Source: Kiloniella laminariae
GTDB taxonomy: Bacteria > Pseudomonadota > Alphaproteobacteria > Kiloniellales > Kiloniellaceae
Reading direction: 5' to 3'
DNA: 64,000 bases
Assembly (NCBI RefSeq): GCF_027214005.1
Contig: NZ_JAPWGY010000001.1
Location: 186,001 to 250,000, forward strand
Program-made: the position numbers and the translations under genes
Shown: piece by piece, positions 1 through 9,289 of the stretch
Position numbering within the stretch: the stretch's first letter is position 1
How the letters are laid out: the number at the start of each line of letters is the position of its first letter
The notes under the pieces: model-generated
The model's input: only the letters and a program-made list of their open reading frames with translations
What the model was told of the DNA's origin: nothing
Database searches by the model: none

Positions 1-497
1 TCGAATGTACCTAAAAAGAAGGTCACCTGAATTCCGCCCTGAATGATGCCGCCCGAAGAGATCCCGATGTGATCCCTGTTTGCGATTCACTGGAAAGCGC
101 CCCCGCTTTCCTGAACCTGATGTGTTCCCTGTTTGGTCCAGATTGGGTGTATCTGGGTCACAAATGGGATTTTATGGGATAACATGGGATTGAATGGGTG
201 TCAATGGTTTGGGGTGTGACATTGATATGGTTAAAACATCGTTAACTGTTTATATTTCAAGGAATTTTCAGGATGATAGTGGTTGTTTTTCAATCGCTTG
301 TTTGGCGAGCTGTAGGGGCTTTGGTGAAGACATCGGGTTCAGCTCTGCCTGATCGGGAGAAGAAGATGTCCTGGATAAAGGCGTTTCAGCTGAATTGGAG
401 AAAATGCAAGATCGGGCGTATCGTTATTGTTTTGTTGCCAATACACTGACTGGTAACGTTGAAATCAATAATGCCTCGGCGTCGGGAGAGTAATGCA
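1..497. other. Left-end region without a convincing gene
   Basis: Apart from the TGGGN array this stretch has no recognisable gene. A plus-strand frame is open from about 15 to the TAA at 180-182 (about 55 codons) without an ATG, GTG or TTG placed as a plausible start with a ribosome site; it could be a gene remnant or chance. A 58-codon ORF runs from ATG 273 to TGA 449 with an AAGGAA sequence upstream; I do not recognise its product and its middle is rich in basic residues. Either could be spurious. The promoter of the crotonase operon should lie here, but I could not fix a convincing -35/-10 pair. Confidence 0.4.
144..209 (+). promoter_or_regulatory. MraZ-box-like TGGGN repeat array
   Basis: TGGGN pentamers start at 144, 154, 165, 175, 185 and 195, with a degenerate TGGTT at 205. 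The spacers are five bases except one of six, so the motifs fall on one face of the helix. Known MraZ operators in front of the division and cell-wall (dcw) cluster are three or more TGGGN direct repeats separated by five bases, read in the direction of mraZ. The match in form is close. No mraZ gene lies within reach on the right, where the next gene is a crotonase-like protein about 290 bases away. The array may control that operon, be an orphaned operator, or relate to a gene left of the window. Binding is inferred only from the motif. Confidence 0.55.
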
Positions 498-1310
498 ATG
501 CCAGAGTCTGAAGCGGTTCAGGATATTCTATGCAGTGAGAAAGACGGAAATGGGATTTTGCGTCTGACTTTGAATGACGACAGGCGGCGTAATGCTTTGT
601 CTGAAGCGATGCTCCTAAAGTTAAAGGAGGCTGTTTCCGATGCCGCCAAAGATGCTGCTGTGCGCGTCATCATTCTGGCGGCGAAAGGGCCTGTATTCAG
701 CTCTGGGCACAACCTCAAGGAAATGACCGCAGCTCGTGATGCACCGGATCGCGGGCGGGCGTATTTTTCCAGAATTCTGGCACTTTGTGCCGATGTCATG
801 CAGGGCATTGTGGCGTGCCCTAAACCGATTATAGCCGAAGTGTCTGGAGTTGCTACGGCCGCAGGTTGCCAATTGGTGGCGAGTTGTGATCTCGCGGTTG
901 CTGCTGAAACCGCGCAATTCAGTACGCCAGGGGTTCATATCGGACTGTTCTGCTCTACACCCATGGTCGCTTTGTCCCGCAATGTGTCCAACAAACATGC
1001 GATGGAAATGCTGTTGACCGGCGATATGATTACCGCCGCCCGAGCTGCCGAGATTGGCCTGATCAATCGGGTGACTTCGTCGCAGGCTTTGCAGGATGTG
1101 ACGATGGAACTTGCCCGCAAGATTGCCTCAAAATCCAGTCTGACGCTTGCTGTCGGGAAACGTGCTTTTTACGAACAGCGTGAAATGGGGTTGTCGGAGG
1201 CTTATCAATACGCTTCAGGTGTGATGGTTGAAAATATGCTGGTACATGATGCCGAAGAAGGTATCAGCGCTTTTATTGAAAAACGCGCAGCTCAATGGCG
1301 AGATAAATAG
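498..1310 (+). CDS. Enoyl-CoA hydratase/isomerase (crotonase) family protein, ECHDC3-like
   Basis: The 270-residue product is a crotonase-fold protein. The FSSGHNLKE stretch and AAGCQLVASCD loop correspond to the two oxyanion-hole segments of the family and resemble mitochondrial ECHDC3. In true enoyl-CoA hydratases the second loop ends in CEL and is followed by a PE motif; these two glutamates do the chemistry. Here they are replaced by Gln (CQL) and Gly (STPGVHIG), so hydratase activity is unlikely. I chose the ATG at 498 because GGGAGAG lies just upstream; a TTG at 459 and an ATG at 471 are possible in the same frame. The stop is six bases before the acyl-CoA synthetase start, indicating one operon. 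Family assignment is firm; the substrate is unknown. Confidence 0.85.
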   Translation: MPESEAVQDILCSEKDGNGILRLTLNDDRRRNALSEAMLLKLKEAVSDAAKDAAVRVIILAAKGPVFSSGHNLKEMTAARDAPDRGRAYFSRILALCADVMQGIVACPKPIIAEVSGVATAAGCQLVASCDLAVAAETAQFSTPGVHIGLFCSTPMVALSRNVSNKHAMEMLLTGDMITAARAAEIGLINRVTSSQALQDVTMELARKIASKSSLTLAVGKRAFYEQREMGLSEAYQYASGVMVENMLVHDAEEGISAFIEKRAAQWRDK

Positions 1311-1316
1311 TTTGCC

Positions 1317-2963
1317 ATGACCAGCCCCTATAATGTTGACCTTGATCGTAATCCGGCGAATTTTCAGCCCTTGACGCCCCTGACCTTTCTCGAACGCGCT
1401 GCAAGTGTTTTCCCGGATCATATCGCAATCGTTCATAGTTCTTTGCGCCGCAACTATGCAGACTTTTATGCACGATCACGCCAGCTGGCTTCGTCCTTGT
1501 CCCGGCAGCATGGCATAGGTCGAGGCGACACGGTTTCAGTTCTGCTTGCGAATACGCCAGCAATGCTGGAGTGTCATTATGGCGTGCCGATGTGTGGGGC
1601 CGTGCTGCATTCAATAAACACCCGGCTGGATGCGGCCATCATTGCCTTCCAGCTGGATCATGCCGGTGCCAAACTGGTGATTGTTGATCGTGAATTCATG
1701 CCCTTGATGCAGGAGGCGCTTGCTCTGGCACAGGTGCGCCCGGTTCTCGTTCAATATGATGATCCGGAATATTCTGAACCGGGGCATTCTTTTGATGTGT
1801 TGGGTGATCTATTGGATTATGAGGACCTTCTGGCACAGGGGGATGAGCGGTTCGACTGGCTGATGCCCGAGGATGAGTGGGACGCAATCTCGATTAACTA
1901 TACGTCGGGTACAACTGGTGATCCCAAGGGCGTGGTCTCGCATCATCGCGGTGCCTATCTTCTGGCACAGGGGAATGCCCTAACGACCTCAATGGGAAAG
2001 CATTCTGTTTATCTCTGGACCTTGCCGATGTTCCATTGCAACGGCTGGTGTTTCCCCTGGACGCTTTCGGCGATTATTGGCACACATGTTTGCCTGAGAC
2101 AGGTCCGCGCCGACCAGATCTGGAATAGTCTGGCGGAAAACGAAGTTACCCACCTCTGCGGTGCTCCGATTGTCATGTCCTTGATGATTTCGGCACCGGA
2201 GAATGTGAAGCGCGATTTGAACCGCAAGGTCCAGTTTTTTACTGCGGCCTCTCCGCCGCCGCAAAAGGTACTGGCTGACATGAACTCTGCCGGGTTCGAG
2301 GTTACACATCTATACGGTTTGACCGAGACGTACGGTCCGGCTGTGGTCAATGACTGGCACCGTGAATGGTCAGATCTGCCGTTAGATGAGCAGGCAGCTT
2401 TCAAGGCGCGTCAGGGTGTGCGGTATTTGCCGCTGGAGCAGTTGGAAGTCATAGATCCTGAGAGCATGAAGCCCGTACCACGTGATGGTGAAACTATGGG
2501 TGAGGTCATGTTTCGTGGCAATGTCGTCATGAAAGGATATTTCCTGAACCCGAAGGCAACACAAGAGGCCTCTGCTGGAGGATGGTTTCATTCCGGTGAT
2601 CTGGGTGTCATGCACCCAGACGGGTATATCCAGCTCAAGGACAGGTCGAAGGACATCATTATTTCCGGCGGGGAAAATATCTCGTCAATCGAAGTCGAGG
2701 AGATCCTTTACCGGCATCCTGCTGTATCTGTCGCCGCGGTTGTGGCGATGCCGCATGAGAAATGGGGGGAGACACCTTGTGCTTTTGTCGAGCTGGTTTC
2801 TGGTCAGAACCTGGATTCCGGGGCCCTTCGGGACTGGTGCCGGGAACATCTGGCTGCCTATAAAGTACCTGGAAAATTCATTTTCACGTCTATACCCCGT
2901 ACCTCAACAGGAAAGATACAGAAGTTCATTTTGAGAAAACAGGTCGCGGACGCGGGTGTCTGA
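1317..2963 (+). CDS. Acyl-CoA synthetase (AMP-forming), medium/long-chain or methylmercaptopropionate-type
   Basis: This 548-residue ANL-superfamily ligase should activate a carboxylic acid as acyl-AMP and then acyl-CoA. Visible motifs in order are the phosphate loop YTSGTTGDPKG (about 195-205), YGLTET, the GWFHSGDLG stretch with the ribose-binding Asp, the hinge KDRSKDIIISGG, and the C-terminal catalytic Lys in STGKIQK near residue 535. The length is normal for the fatty-acyl-CoA synthase branch that also contains DmdB. The gene is immediately downstream of the crotonase-like gene and probably co-transcribed, which points to degradation of a fatty or branched/thio acid. Substrate cannot be read from the sequence. 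Confidence 0.9.
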   Translation: MTSPYNVDLDRNPANFQPLTPLTFLERAASVFPDHIAIVHSSLRRNYADFYARSRQLASSLSRQHGIGRGDTVSVLLANTPAMLECHYGVPMCGAVLHSINTRLDAAIIAFQLDHAGAKLVIVDREFMPLMQEALALAQVRPVLVQYDDPEYSEPGHSFDVLGDLLDYEDLLAQGDERFDWLMPEDEWDAISINYTSGTTGDPKGVVSHHRGAYLLAQGNALTTSMGKHSVYLWTLPMFHCNGWCFPWTLSAIIGTHVCLRQVRADQIWNSLAENEVTHLCGAPIVMSLMISAPENVKRDLNRKVQFFTAASPPPQKVLADMNSAGFEVTHLYGLTETYGPAVVNDWHREWSDLPLDEQAAFKARQGVRYLPLEQLEVIDPESMKPVPRDGETMGEVMFRGNVVMKGYFLNPKATQEASAGGWFHSGDLGVMHPDGYIQLKDRSKDIIISGGENISSIEVEEILYRHPAVSVAAVVAMPHEKWGETPCAFVELVSGQNLDSGALRDWCREHLAAYKVPGKFIFTSIPRTSTGKIQKFILRKQVADAGV

Positions 2964-2991
2964 AACTGAAACTTGAAATTTGAAGAGATGA

Positions 2992-3437
<446 letters not shown>

Positions 3438-3440
3438 CAA

Positions 3441-3469
3441 GAGTTAGGGGGATTAGCTGCGGGCGTCAA
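3441..3469 (-). promoter_or_regulatory. Candidate sigma70-type promoter of rnpB
   Basis: On the minus strand TTGACG (3464-3469) is followed after exactly 17 bases by TAACTC (3441-3446). The transcript would start about seven bases later, which coincides with the 5' edge of P1 helix. The -35 element lies inside the last codons of the upstream amidase gene. The -10 element is a weak match. Confidence 0.5.
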
Positions 3470-4166
3470 GCCGGGAAAGTAGCGAACCGAGAATCCGGCA
3501 ACTTTCCCTGTCGATCAATCCATCGAATTTTGCTGGCCGGAAATGTCGCTGGAAGGCAATGATCGCTGCCCGGTTCTTTTCTTCTTCAAGGCCCGCGAGG
3601 TCAACATCGTAACCATATCGTTGCAGGGCTTCGAGGAAAGTCTGCTCTGTTACATCCTGCGTGATGTCAGTGGTTTCAGGCCAAAGACCAACACCCGCGT
3701 GTGCCAGGCGCGCCCAGTCAAACAGCTCACCCGGATCTTCCTTGCGCAAGGGGGCAACATCGGAATGGCCCAGTATCCGTTCTGCAGGGATGGCGTGGCG
3801 GGCAAGGATGTTCTGGCAAAGCTGGATTACGGAGATCATCTGCGCATCTGGAAATGCGCGGTAGCCCCACTCGTGTCCGGGATTGACGATTTCGATGCCG
3901 ATAGAGCAGGAATTGATATCCCGGTTGTCACCCCAGCAGGAAAGGCCAGCGTGCCAGGCTCGTTGAGTTTCATCAACCAGTTGAAAGATCGTGCCGTTTT
4001 CTTCTATCAGATAGTGGGCGCTGACCTGGGCGGCAGGGTCGCACAGACGTTCTAGCGCTGCAGCACCGCTTTGCATGCCGGTGTAATGCAACAACAGCAT
4101 GTCCGGTCTTTGTCCCTCGGGGCGCGGGCCGAAGTTAGGCGATGTAACGGTGGAGCAGATCTGCAT
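3453..4166 (-). CDS. N-acetylmuramoyl-L-alanine amidase, AmpD/AmiD type
   Basis: The 237-residue protein has an Amidase_2 domain with zinc-ligand signatures: His27 in LLHYTG, a histidine in the central region, and the ILGHSDVAPLRKEDPG stretch containing the third ligand and catalytic Lys. The C-terminal third resembles a peptidoglycan-binding helical domain (AIIAFQRHF). It should cleave the bond between N-acetylmuramic acid and L-Ala in peptidoglycan or recycled anhydro-muropeptides. No clear signal peptide is present, which favours a cytosolic AmpD-like recycling role. The ATG at 4166 has AGAGG five bases upstream and overlaps the end of the LysR gene by 32 bases. In alphaproteobacteria an amidase next to rnpB is common. 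Confidence 0.88.
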   Translation of the reverse strand: MQICSTVTSPNFGPRPEGQRPDMLLLHYTGMQSGAAALERLCDPAAQVSAHYLIEENGTIFQLVDETQRAWHAGLSCWGDNRDINSCSIGIEIVNPGHEWGYRAFPDAQMISVIQLCQNILARHAIPAERILGHSDVAPLRKEDPGELFDWARLAHAGVGLWPETTDITQDVTEQTFLEALQRYGYDVDLAGLEEEKNRAAIIAFQRHFRPAKFDGLIDRESCRILGSLLSRLDARS

Positions 4167-5106
4167 CGCGTGCCTCTAGTCGTTGAAGGTCCGGGCTGTT
4201 GTCAATGATGGCGCGGCATTCATCGGTTAACCATTTTCGAAAGTGTTTCAGGGCAGGTTTGTTTGCCTTGCTGTGAGGGCAGACGAGATAATAAACCCCG
4301 ACCAGCGATGCAATATCGGGAAAAGGCGTAACAAGGTGGCCGGTTTCCAGTTCATCAGAAATCATCATCAGGTCCGCAAGGGCGATACCGAAACCGCTTG
4401 CCGCAGCTCTGAGGGCGGTGTCCATCAAATCGAAAACCTGACCGGATTTCGGGTCTACTTCCGAAGTATGTGCTTCCTTGCACCACTGTATCCATTCGTA
4501 AGATTCTCCCCCACAGTGCAGCAAAGTCAAATTTTTGAGACTGTTTACATCTCCTGTTCTGATTTTCCCGTTCAGCAGTTTGGGCGAGCAGGCGGGGGTC
4601 ATCCATTCAGGCGTTATGATCGTTTTGTGAAGCTGATTGCGCTGACGCATTTTCATGCTGTGAACGATCCCGGCATCAAAGTGTTCTTTGTCGAAGGCAA
4701 CGGTATGCCAGGCGGTGGTCAAGCGTACATTGATTTCAGGAAAGAGCTTCTGGAATTTTGGTAATCTTGGAATGAGCCAGCGTATGGCGAAGGAGGGGAG
4801 AACCTTTATGGTCAGGTCTTCTGAACCGCCTCTGATTTCATCCGAGATAGCCTGAATTCGGTCAAAAATTTCGTTTAGGACCGGGAGCAGTTTTTTACCA
4901 TCATCCGTCAGGGTGAGGCGGCGATGATGACGTTCGAACAGGGGGTTTTGGAAATGCTCCTCCAGGGTCTTGATCTGTCGACTGATCGCTCCTTGGGTGA
5001 CATGCAATTCTTCGGCGGCCTCCGTGAAGCTCAGATGTCTGGCTGCTGCCTCAAATGCTTTCAGGGCGTTCAGGGGCGGGAGCTGTCGGTTCATCGGATA
5101 AACCAT
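4135..5106 (-). CDS. LysR-family transcriptional regulator, GcvA-like
   Basis: The 323-residue protein has an N-terminal winged helix-turn-helix (roughly residues 8-65, with SFTEAAEELHVTQGAISRQIK) and a LysR substrate-binding domain. The N-terminus PPLNALKAFEAAARH is typical of the GcvA subgroup, whose members regulate amino-acid or beta-lactamase genes. The 3' end overlaps the amidase gene by 32 bases; pairing of such regulators with cell-wall recycling genes recalls AmpR, but that link is inference. A second ATG (5094) could be the true start; neither has a clear ribosome site. About 220 bases separate it from the flavoprotein gene upstream. Confidence 0.88.
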   Translation of the reverse strand: MVYPMNRQLPPLNALKAFEAAARHLSFTEAAEELHVTQGAISRQIKTLEEHFQNPLFERHHRRLTLTDDGKKLLPVLNEIFDRIQAISDEIRGGSEDLTIKVLPSFAIRWLIPRLPKFQKLFPEINVRLTTAWHTVAFDKEHFDAGIVHSMKMRQRNQLHKTIITPEWMTPACSPKLLNGKIRTGDVNSLKNLTLLHCGGESYEWIQWCKEAHTSEVDPKSGQVFDLMDTALRAAASGFGIALADLMMISDELETGHLVTPFPDIASLVGVYYLVCPHSKANKPALKHFRKWLTDECRAIIDNSPDLQRLEARDADLLHRYIA

Positions 5107-5328
5107 AAATTATTACATGAGAAATTCTCACTCCATTATGAGTATTCCCAGTTTGAAGTGCAAGGGGGATTGTCACTATCTTATTGTAATAAAGTGGTTT
5201 GATGAAAGAGAGATCAGGTGATGTTCCAGCTATTAATGAGTAAATTGCAGGGATTCATCCGGCTGTTCACGTACCCCGTTCTGGAGCTGCCGAATAGAAG
5301 CAGACAGCCAACCGATTTTCTGGCTCGC

Positions 5329-6498
5329 TCAGCCCAGGTCCAGTTGCATGAGGACATTTTCGGCAATTGCCATCGACGAGGTCAATCCCGGAGACTCAAT
5401 GCCAAACAGGTTGATCAATCCGGGAACATCATGCGTTGCAGGCCCCTGGATCATAAAATCGACAGCTGCTTCTCCGGGAGCTTGTAGTTTGGGACGAATG
5501 CCGGAGTAATCTGGAGCCAGTGCGTTATCCGGCAAGTCGGGCCAGTAGCGCCTGATTGCTGCGTAGAAAGGGGCAGCTCTGGCCGGATCGACCGGGTAGT
5601 CAAGTTCCCTGACCCACTCCACATCCGGGCCGAAACGAACTTGCCCTTCAAGATCCAGTGTGACGTGAACCCCCAGACCGGCCTGTTCAGGAACGGGATA
5701 GATCAGATGCCGGAACGGTGGTTTGCCCGGCAGGCTGAAATAATTACCCTTGGCATAATAGAGTTCGGGCACAAATTTTTCCGGGAGCCCCTTTAACTGG
5801 CGGGCAAGGGCCATTGCCCCCAATCCCGCAGCATTGATAAGGGTCTTTGCCTGCAAAACCATGGGGCTGTCTCCCCCTGTTTCCAGAACAATACCGGAAT
5901 CTGTAACCCGGCCGCCCAGAACCGGGGTATTGTAAGCGATCATCCCGCTGTGATTTTCTAGGTCCCCCTGAAAAGCAAGAATGAGGCTGTGAACATCAAC
6001 GATGCCGGTCGAGGGAGACAGCAGAGTCTTTGTCGCAACTAACGCGGGCTCGCGTTCGGCGACTTCCTTCTGCGAGAGATAACGAAGATCATCGACACCA
6101 TTGGCACAGGCAAGCTTGCGAATGTTCTCGAGAGCCGTTTCTTCTGTGGCTGATGTGGCAACAATCAGCTTGCCGCAACGGCGATGAGGCACGGCGTGAT
6201 TTTGACAATAGTCATATAACAGATCTTTGCCACGCAGGCAGAGCTGCGCCTTGAGGCTACCGGTGGGATAGTAAATTCCGGCGTGGATTACACCGCTGTT
6301 ACGGGCTGATATTCCGGTGCCGGGCAGGGACTCTTTTTCAATTACGATCACTTCCCTGCCAGCCAGGGCAAGGGCGCGGGCGCAAGCCATGCCGACCACG
6401 CCTGCGCCAATTACGATAGAGTCAACCTGTTCGATTGCCGTCATCTGCTTACTTTTGCCCGGTTCAGAAGAAAGGATCGAAAAGATCTGTTTTTCCAT
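5329..6498 (-). CDS. FAD-dependent oxidoreductase, L-2-hydroxyglutarate oxidase (LhgO)-like
   Basis: The 389-residue DAO-family flavoprotein has the dinucleotide-binding GAGVVG at residues 31-36 followed by the acidic end of the Rossmann strand (VIVIEKE). The segment [14 protein letters not shown] is characteristic of the L-2-hydroxyglutarate dehydrogenase group, which returns L-2-hydroxyglutarate to 2-oxoglutarate and passes electrons to the respiratory chain. The ATG at 6498 is preceded by AAGGACC, so it is preferred over the internal Met at residue 19. It starts 18 bases after the ABC-F stop, so the two are probably co-transcribed. Related sarcosine or glycerol oxidoreductases are possible alternatives. 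Confidence 0.82.
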   Translation of the reverse strand: MEKQIFSILSSEPGKSKQMTAIEQVDSIVIGAGVVGMACARALALAGREVIVIEKESLPGTGISARNSGVIHAGIYYPTGSLKAQLCLRGKDLLYDYCQNHAVPHRRCGKLIVATSATEETALENIRKLACANGVDDLRYLSQKEVAEREPALVATKTLLSPSTGIVDVHSLILAFQGDLENHSGMIAYNTPVLGGRVTDSGIVLETGGDSPMVLQAKTLINAAGLGAMALARQLKGLPEKFVPELYYAKGNYFSLPGKPPFRHLIYPVPEQAGLGVHVTLDLEGQVRFGPDVEWVRELDYPVDPARAAPFYAAIRRYWPDLPDNALAPDYSGIRPKLQAPGEAAVDFMIQGPATHDVPGLINLFGIESPGLTSSMAIAENVLMQLDLG

Positions 6499-6516
6499 CC
6501 GGTCCTTAATCTGTGT

Positions 6517-8364
6517 CTAAATTTTAAAACTTTCCTGCTTCTCTTCCAGCTCAAGCCAGCGTTCTTCGGCTTCGGCTTGCCGGGTCAAGGTTTTCTCAAG
6601 CTGATCACTGACCTTCTGGAATCTTTCGGGATCTTTACTGTAAAGCTTGGGATCGGCCATTTCGCCTTCAAGTTTCTGGACTTCTGCAGCCAGCTTTTCA
6701 AGCTGTTCGGGCAGGGCATCCAGTTCGCGCTGTTCCTTGTAACTGAGCTTGCCGCTGGTTTTGCCTTTGGGCGCAGCTTCTTTTTTAGCTGTCTTTGCAT
6801 TCTTGTCGTTACTGAACTGTTTGGTTAATTCTGAATCAGTAACATTCCCGAGGGCTCTCTGACGCCGATAGTCGCTATATCCGCCAGCGTATTCAACCAC
6901 GCTTCCGTCCCCTTCGACGGCATAGATGGCTGTGGCCAGACGATCCAGGAAGTCACGGTCATGGCTGACGAGAAGCAGTGTGCCTTCGTACTCGTCGAGC
7001 ACTTCTTCCAGCAGGTCGAGCGTGTCCATGTCGAGGTCGTTGGTCGGCTCATCGAGAACAAGAAGGTTGCTTGCCTGTGCAAACATGCGCGCAAGCAACA
7101 GGCGGTTTTTTTCTCCACCCGACAGGGTATAGACGGGCTGGCGTACCTGCCCCTCGTCAAAGAGGAAGTCTTTCAGATAGCTGACCACATGTTTTTGCAC
7201 CCCCCGGACCATGATTGAATCGCCACCACCGGGCGCCATGGTTTCCCAGAGAGTGCTGTTAGGGTCCAGATCTTCCCGTTTCTGGTCGAAGTAATGCATG
7301 GTCAGGTTGGTGCCAAGCTTGACCGTTCCGCTGTCCGGTTCGATTTTATTAACCAGCATCTTGACCAGCGTTGACTTTCCAGCGCCGTTGGGGCCGACAA
7401 TACCGATACGATCTCCACGTTTGATCTTGGTGCTGAAACTTTTGATAATTTCCCGCGTCCCACCGTCTTTCAGGGGATAGGACTTGCTGATATTCTCCGC
7501 GGTAATAACCTTGTCGCCTCCGGTATCGAGCGTTTCCAGTTCCAGCTTGGCTGAACCGGTTTCCTTCATCCACTCGGACCGCTTTTGTCGTAAGTCCTGA
7601 AGATTGCGCAGACGACCCATATTACGCTTGCGCCGGGCTGTTACACCGCGCTGAAGCCAGTGTTCTTCGCGCGCAATTTGTTTTTTCAGGCGATAGAGTT
7701 CCTGTTCTTCCTTTTCGCGCAGTTCCTCGGCCCAGGCTTCGTAGTGTTCGAAGCCCTTGTCGAGACGATAGATGCTGCCGCGGTCCAGCCAGAAAGTCTG
7801 TTTGGTCAGGTGGTTCAGGAAGGCGCGGTCATGGCTGATAACCATCAGGGCACCGCGAAAACGCGAGAGTTCTTCTTCGAGCCACTGGATGGTTGGCAGA
7901 TCCAGATGGTTGGTTGGCTCGTCCATCAGCAGGACTTCAGGTTCACTGATCAGTGCCCGGGCCAGGGCTGCTCTTCGGCCTTCGCCACCGGAAAGTCCAT
8001 GCAGCAATCTATCACCGGGAAGCTGGACGTGGTGCAGCATGGCATCGACCAGGTAATCAGCCTCACCGGCATCTGGCCGGAGACCGGCTTTGACATGATC
8101 AAAGACAGTGGCGTTTTGCTCGAATACTGGGTCCTGGGGCAGATAGGCAACAGTAATTCCAGGCTGAAGAAAGCGTTGACCGCTATCCAGTTCCTGCTGT
8201 CCGGCCATAATCTTCAGCAGGGTGGATTTTCCCGTGCCGTTCCGCCCGACAAGACAGGCTTTTTCCCCGCGTGCCAGTCCAAAAGACAGCTCTTGAAAAA
8301 GGGTTTTTGTGCCAAAACGCAGTGCGGCACCGTTCAGTGCCACGAGATGTGAGGGAGGGGCCAT
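6517..8364 (-). CDS. uup: ABC-F family ATPase, Uup type
   Basis: The 615-residue protein has two ABC ATPase domains and no membrane segments. The first has Walker A GRNGTGKS (40-47), LSGGEGRRAALA and LLMDEPTNHLD; the second has GPNGAGKS (about 325), LSGGEKNRLLLA and LLVLDEPTNDLD. Between them is a charged linker with paired helices (EEHWLQRGVTARRKRN). The C-terminal 80 residues form a heptad-like coiled coil, as in Uup. ABC-F proteins act on the ribosome rather than in transport; Uup influences ribosome stalling and transposon excision. The ATG lies 14 bases after the stop of the J-protein gene, so these minus-strand genes form one run. Confidence 0.9.
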   Translation of the reverse strand: MAPPSHLVALNGAALRFGTKTLFQELSFGLARGEKACLVGRNGTGKSTLLKIMAGQQELDSGQRFLQPGITVAYLPQDPVFEQNATVFDHVKAGLRPDAGEADYLVDAMLHHVQLPGDRLLHGLSGGEGRRAALARALISEPEVLLMDEPTNHLDLPTIQWLEEELSRFRGALMVISHDRAFLNHLTKQTFWLDRGSIYRLDKGFEHYEAWAEELREKEEQELYRLKKQIAREEHWLQRGVTARRKRNMGRLRNLQDLRQKRSEWMKETGSAKLELETLDTGGDKVITAENISKSYPLKDGGTREIIKSFSTKIKRGDRIGIVGPNGAGKSTLVKMLVNKIEPDSGTVKLGTNLTMHYFDQKREDLDPNSTLWETMAPGGGDSIMVRGVQKHVVSYLKDFLFDEGQVRQPVYTLSGGEKNRLLLARMFAQASNLLVLDEPTNDLDMDTLDLLEEVLDEYEGTLLLVSHDRDFLDRLATAIYAVEGDGSVVEYAGGYSDYRRQRALGNVTDSELTKQFSNDKNAKTAKKEAAPKGKTSGKLSYKEQRELDALPEQLEKLAAEVQKLEGEMADPKLYSKDPERFQKVSDQLEKTLTRQAEAEERWLELEEKQESFKI

Positions 8365-8378
8365 TTTTTACTGTTGTT

Positions 8379-9125
8379 CTATTTTCTGAGTTGTTTGATC
8401 TGGTCGTAAGCAGCATTAATCGCAGCCAGTTTTTCGTTGGCAAGATCAACAAACTCCTGGGGCATGCCCTGGGCGACCAGGCGGTCCGGGTGATTTTCCA
8501 GAACCAGACGGCGATGGGCTGATTTGATCTCGGCATCGCTATCATTTCTTTGAACCCCGAGGATACGGAAGGGATCTGATTGATCGGCACCGACGTTTGA
8601 GGCATTGACGCGGTCCCACTGCTGTTCACTGAAACCGAAAATTTCAGCGACGCTGCGGAGGTACTGAATCTCTTCTGGTGAAACCGTACCATCAGCCTTT
8701 GCAATATGAAACAGGCCGTTGAGAAGTTCCTCGAGCACGGCGGGATTGTCGCGGAAGGTCCGGCTCAGTTGTTCTGCATAGGGTTCAAATCCCCCGGCAT
8801 CTTGTCTGGCGCGGTCAAAAAGGCGACCGACATTTTTCATTTCTTCTGGTGGAATACGGAAAACCTGTTTGAAGGCTGCGACTTCATCCTTGGTGACGAC
8901 GCCATCAGCCTTGGCCATCTTGGCCCCAAGAACAATCACACCGATTGTAAAGGCAATCTGCTTGGTTCCGTCATCCTTGAGGCCATCGGGACCGCCTTCG
9001 TTTTCAGCGCGCATCCGGTCAACCGCATGCCCCGCCAATGCGCCAAGAAAGGCACCGATTGGACCACCAAAGGCGAAACCGGCAGCTCCCCCGACTATTT
9101 TTCCCCAGATACTCATGTCCAGCAC
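8379..9125 (-). CDS. DjlA-like co-chaperone with TerB and J domains
   Basis: The 248-residue product begins with a glycine-rich hydrophobic segment (GGAAGFAFGGPIGAFLGALAG, read here as two short pieces) that may anchor it in the membrane. A TerB-like helical domain follows with two repeated AKADG motifs (71-75 and 142-146). The C-terminal J domain spans about 183-248 with the HPD triad at 212-214. Such proteins stimulate the ATPase of DnaK at the membrane. The listed start is GTG; an ATG three codons later (9116) is equally likely. In many alphaproteobacteria this gene sits close to the amidase-rnpB pair, here separated by three genes. Confidence 0.87.
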   Translation of the reverse strand: MLDMSIWGKIVGGAAGFAFGGPIGAFLGALAGHAVDRMRAENEGGPDGLKDDGTKQIAFTIGVIVLGAKMAKADGVVTKDEVAAFKQVFRIPPEEMKNVGRLFDRARQDAGGFEPYAEQLSRTFRDNPAVLEELLNGLFHIAKADGTVSPEEIQYLRSVAEIFGFSEQQWDRVNASNVGADQSDPFRILGVQRNDSDAEIKSAHRRLVLENHPDRLVAQGMPQEFVDLANEKLAAINAAYDQIKQLRK

Positions 9126-9289
9126 ATTCTCTTGGTTTGTTTACGCTTTCCCGAGCTTGATTGTGATCAGGAAGCAAGGCCTTGATTTTGGTCTTTTTGC
9201 ACTAGCCTGCCCAGACTGGGGAGTCAATCCCGCAAGGTATATCTGATCCCTATTTGTTCTGGTTTTCAGGCTTTCAGGCAAAACTTCTT

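Noticed and set aside
7660-8352. 230-codon plus-strand open frame
   Set aside because: Antisense of the ABC-F ATPase gene, no ribosome site or family features.
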